Shown here piece after piece: positions 40,878 through 41,338 of a DNA stretch of 41,338 bases (the first letter of the stretch is position 1; each line of letters starts with the position of its first letter). The notes beneath the pieces were generated by a model that was given only the letters and a program-made list of their open reading frames with translations, did not search any database and was not told the DNA's origin. Position numbers and translations under genes: made by a program. Source of the stretch: Omnitrophica WOR_2 bacterium RIFCSPHIGHO2_02_FULL_50_17 (lineage in GTDB: Bacteria > Omnitrophota > Gorgyraeia > Zapsychrales > Zapsychraceae); NCBI GenBank assembly GCA_001805645.1, contig MHGQ01000002.1:1-41338 (forward strand), written 5' to 3'.

Positions 40878-41297
40878 ATGACTGCCAGTATTCTCGTCTT
40901 TACAGCCTTACTCTTCAGCACTCTCTATCCTTTGCGCTTCTGGTTTCGTTTTAAGACGCCGTTTAAAAACGATTCCTTTAAATTTCATCTTGCCCTGCCC
41001 AATGTCGTCGGAGGCATAACCCTTGTTTGTCTTTTGTTTATGGAGATTCCTTTTTCGTTGAAGATGCTGGCTGTTTTTTGGAAGGCGGTTTTCTTAGTCG
41101 TTTCACAGTATTGCTGGAAGAAAGGATCTCCGAACCCGTTTCTTTTAACGATTCCCTCATTCATCGGGCTTTATCTCTGCGTGCGGCTGCAGGCGTTTTT
41201 TATTGGTCATGATCTGCGGCTCTCTTTTGCCGGCGTATTAGGGGGCTTTATCTTTTGTCTTGCCTTATTCATCATATCCCAAAGACGCCACGGCTAA
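40878..41297 (+). CDS. Small membrane protein at the end of the bc complex 2 operon
   Basis: The 139-residue protein has about four hydrophobic segments (ILVFTALLFSTLYPLRFW; VVGGITLVCLLFMEIPF; FLLTIPSFIGLYLCVRL; LSFAGVLGGFIFCLALFII) and a short basic C-terminus. I recognise no family. I start at ATG 40878, one base after the stop of the octaheme cytochrome, so translation is probably coupled. An earlier in-frame start at 40830 would overlap that gene. It may be an accessory or assembly subunit of complex 2. The last 41 bases of the window hold no further feature. Confidence 0.75.
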   Translation: MTASILVFTALLFSTLYPLRFWFRFKTPFKNDSFKFHLALPNVVGGITLVCLLFMEIPFSLKMLAVFWKAVFLVVSQYCWKKGSPNPFLLTIPSFIGLYLCVRLQAFFIGHDLRLSFAGVLGGFIFCLALFIISQRRHG

Positions 41298-41338
41298 CTG
41301 AAGGGGAATTAAGTTAAAAACTGTAGAAAAGACCTCCT

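Noticed and set aside
1-41338. tRNA, rRNA, insertion sequence or prophage genes
   Set aside because: I looked for tRNA T-loop patterns, transposase motifs and phage genes on both strands and saw none that held up.

Overview
The window is bacterial: dense genes, conserved fatty-acid and amino-acid genes, Shine-Dalgarno (SD) starts and sigma70-like promoters. Several traits together suggest a diderm candidate-phylum lineage. These are a PEP-CTERM secreted protein, a TMTC-like membrane/TPR protein, many palindromic word repeats between genes, and a large respiratory gene set built on multiheme cytochromes c. Omnitrophota or a related PVC-type group is my best guess. Nitrospirota or NC10-like bacteria remain possible, because there is no rRNA or other phylogenetic marker here to decide it.

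Layout. 1-4.4 kb: a truncated repetitive secreted protein, an unknown protein, and an ECF sigma factor coupled to an anti-sigma/YfbK (VWA) membrane protein. 4.4-8.6 kb: an XRE regulator, a PEP-CTERM LamG protein, a GYD-domain protein, a PHP phosphatase and a TMTC-like TPR membrane protein, most of them on the minus strand. 8.7-14.6 kb: housekeeping biosynthesis (folE, fabG, acpP, fabF, a leuB-type dehydrogenase, asd, truA). 14.7-41.3 kb: a respiratory island, all on the plus strand.

The island holds two different Rieske/cytochrome b complexes. Complex 1 (14.7-21.4 kb) has a GltD-like FAD/NAD(P)/Fe-S protein translationally coupled to a Rieske protein, a fused b6-type cytochrome b, and a membrane-anchored decaheme cytochrome c. 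Complex 2 (34.3-41.3 kb) has a membrane-anchored HEAT-repeat protein, a Rieske protein, split cytochrome b6 and subunit-IV-like proteins, an octaheme cytochrome c with a long coiled coil, and a small membrane protein. Between them lie a Nap/Nas-type molybdoenzyme, two NapG-like ferredoxins flanking a 1065-residue NapH-type fusion, moaD, a beta-barrel porin, hemA, a membrane-fused ferrochelatase and a Na+/H+-type antiporter. No napB, napC or napD, terminal oxidase or cytochrome c maturation gene is visible.

My reading, which is inference, is a nitrate-linked or related anaerobic respiratory chain. In it, quinol is oxidised by two bc complexes. One of them appears wired to NAD(P)(H), and electrons leave through large multiheme cytochromes instead of cytochrome c1 or f. 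MoaD and the heme genes would supply cofactors. The most notable details are the asymmetry in the heme c_n cysteine between the two cytochromes b, the shared tetraheme module in the two cytochromes c, a palindromic repeat that appears to have fused two genes in frame, and at least four genes whose -10 box lies only 7-9 nt before the ATG (likely leaderless mRNAs).
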